Shown here piece after piece: positions 62,643 through 64,000 of a stretch of 64,000 nt of DNA. Source of the DNA: Ferrovibrio sp. Its GTDB lineage: Bacteria; Pseudomonadota; Alphaproteobacteria; Ferrovibrionales; Ferrovibrionaceae. Location: NCBI RefSeq assembly GCF_002796975.1, contig NZ_PEKV01000004.1, positions 201,597 to 265,596 of the forward strand. Direction: 5' to 3'. Within the stretch, counting starts at the first letter, position 1; each line of letters opens with the position of its first letter. A program made the translations under genes and the position numbers. The notes beneath the pieces are model-generated. The model saw only the letters and a program-made list of their open reading frames with translations, did no database searches and was not told the DNA's origin.

Positions 62643-62671
62643 AAAAAGGCGCAGCCGGGCCGCGCCTTTTT
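62643..62671. terminator. Bidirectional intrinsic terminator between convergent cytochrome genes
   Basis: AAAAAGGCGC-agccgggcc-GCGCCTTTTT. Confidence 0.85.
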
Positions 62672-62692
62672 CACAATCAGACAGACCGCCGA

Positions 62693-63145
62693 TCAGTCGG
62701 CACGGAACGCCTTGTGGCAGGTGCCGCAGGCGCCGCCCATGGCACCGAAGGCAGCCTTCAGCGCCGCGGCATCGCCCGCCTTGCCGGCGGCGGCGACCGC
62801 GGTGGCCTTCATCTCGAGATCCTTCATGTTGGCCTCGAACTGCGCCCAGTTAGCCCAGATTTCCGGCTTGGCCTTGGTCTTGCCCTGGTCGGAACCGGGC
62901 GGGAAATGCTGCAGCTGCCTGGCCGCCTGCTGGGCAATCGCTTCGGCCGGCGCCACGGCACCCGCTGGCGCGGCACTGTCATCGACCACCTTCTTGATGG
63001 CGCCCGCGGATGTGCGGAACACCTGGAAGCCGTCCTTGCGGGCCTTGATGTGATCGTCTGCCGACTGGGCAACGGCCAGACCGCCAACCGATACCATCGT
63101 GAGACCCAGCGCTGCCGCCAGGAGCGCCTTATGCCAAGTAGCCAT
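62693..63145 (-). CDS. Cytochrome c' -like protein
   Basis: Signal peptide; C-terminal GGACGTCHKAFRAD (CXXCH). Confidence 0.92.
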   Translation of the reverse strand: MATWHKALLAAALGLTMVSVGGLAVAQSADDHIKARKDGFQVFRTSAGAIKKVVDDSAAPAGAVAPAEAIAQQAARQLQHFPPGSDQGKTKAKPEIWANWAQFEANMKDLEMKATAVAAAGKAGDAAALKAAFGAMGGACGTCHKAFRAD

Positions 63146-63289
63146 TCCTATTATCCCCTCGTTGAAACCCGTTTGCTGGAACGGGCGATTCACTCTATAC
63201 CGGCGACGCGCGAAGGAACGACAAGTCCTTACGCCCTCACGAAAAATTTAAAACCGCTGGCCATGTCGCGGTTACTGCCGTCGTAGCTC

Positions 63290-63309
63290 AGGCGGAGCCC
63301 GCCTTTTTT
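63290..63309 (+). terminator. Orphan intrinsic terminator on plus strand
   Basis: AGGCGG-agc-CCGCCT followed by TTTTT. Confidence 0.6.
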
Positions 63310-63399
63310 CCGGCCATTTTGACTGGCATCCCTAGGCGGAATCAGTTACCCATCCCCACCCCAAAGACATCCCGCCTCACCTTTTTCCCGGATTAGTCG

Positions 63400-63984
63400 A
63401 TGAGCGCCATTCGCTCCGTCTGCGTCTATTGCGGCTCGAGCCTCGGCGAGAGCAACGTCTACACGGCCCAGGCCCAGATTCTCGGCCAGCGCCTGGCCGA
63501 GAACGGCATCCGCCTGATCTATGGCGGCGGCCGCATCGGCCTGATGGGCGTGGTGGCCGATGCCGTCATGAAGGGCGGCGGCGAAGTCGTCGGCATCATC
63601 CCCAACCACCTGCATGACTGGGAAGTCGGCCATACCGGCCTGACCGAACTGCATGTCGTCGACAGCATGCATACGCGCAAGCGCATGATGGTCGAGATGT
63701 CGGATGCCTTCATCGCCCTGCCCGGCGGGTTGGGCACGCTGGATGAGTTCTTCGAGATCATCACCTGGCGGCAGCTCAAGCTGCACGACAAGCCTGTCAT
63801 CGTGGTCAATACCGAAGACTACTGGCATCCGCTGATGGCGCTGATCGAAACCGTGATCGAGCGCGGCTTCGCCCGCCGCACCGCCACCACGCTTTATACC
63901 GTGGTGGAGGATGCCGAAGCGGTGATTGCCGCCCTGCTGGCGGAACCGCCGCCGGAACACGCGGCCCGCACAAGTAAGATCTGA
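63400..63984 (+). CDS. LOG/TIGR00730 family Rossmann-fold protein
   Basis: VCVYCGSSLGESNVYTAQAQILGQRLAENGIRLIYGGGRIGLMGVVADAV, PGGLGTLDEFFEI. Confidence 0.93.
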   Translation: MSAIRSVCVYCGSSLGESNVYTAQAQILGQRLAENGIRLIYGGGRIGLMGVVADAVMKGGGEVVGIIPNHLHDWEVGHTGLTELHVVDSMHTRKRMMVEMSDAFIALPGGLGTLDEFFEIITWRQLKLHDKPVIVVNTEDYWHPLMALIETVIERGFARRTATTLYTVVEDAEAVIAALLAEPPPEHAARTSKI

Positions 63985-64000
63985 GCATTCCGAGGGCCCG

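Overview
This is a ~64 kb chromosomal window, high GC and alphaproteobacterial in character (Rhodospirillales-like by gene content, which is inference). It is dense with housekeeping genes: moaA, nadK, msrA, mnmA, der-bamB-yfgM-like, hupB, purT, guaA, rsmB-like, guaB, rlmE, ppx. Small metabolic, transport and regulator cassettes lie between them. No prophage, transposase, rRNA or CRISPR array was seen. There is one tRNA (CAU anticodon) on the minus strand. The strongest regulatory find is the nitrate/nitrite assimilation locus (minus strand: nasT, leader, nasS-nirB-nirD-cysG). The nasT-nasS gap holds a sigma-54 -24/-12 promoter (TGGCAC-N8-GC). About 10 nt after its predicted start comes a two-hairpin ANTAR-type leader with two identical AATGGC hexaloops. 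The second hairpin is mutually exclusive with an intrinsic terminator. The sensor gene nasS is therefore placed under its own attenuator. Other notable finds: a perfect FNR/FixK box in class II geometry upstream of a 35-aa membrane ORF; CTTA motifs repeated at ~10.5 bp helical spacing between mnmA and an SRPBCC gene; two REP-like palindrome subclasses sharing termini, including a perfect 28-bp inverted repeat; textbook LysR T-N11-A boxes in two divergent pairs; a solitary hutH divergent from a NitT/TauT-type ABC operon; two orphan paralogous peptide-binding proteins flanking nadK; and a low-GC single-gene islet. Everything comes from reading the sequence and the supplied ORFs; no searches were run.
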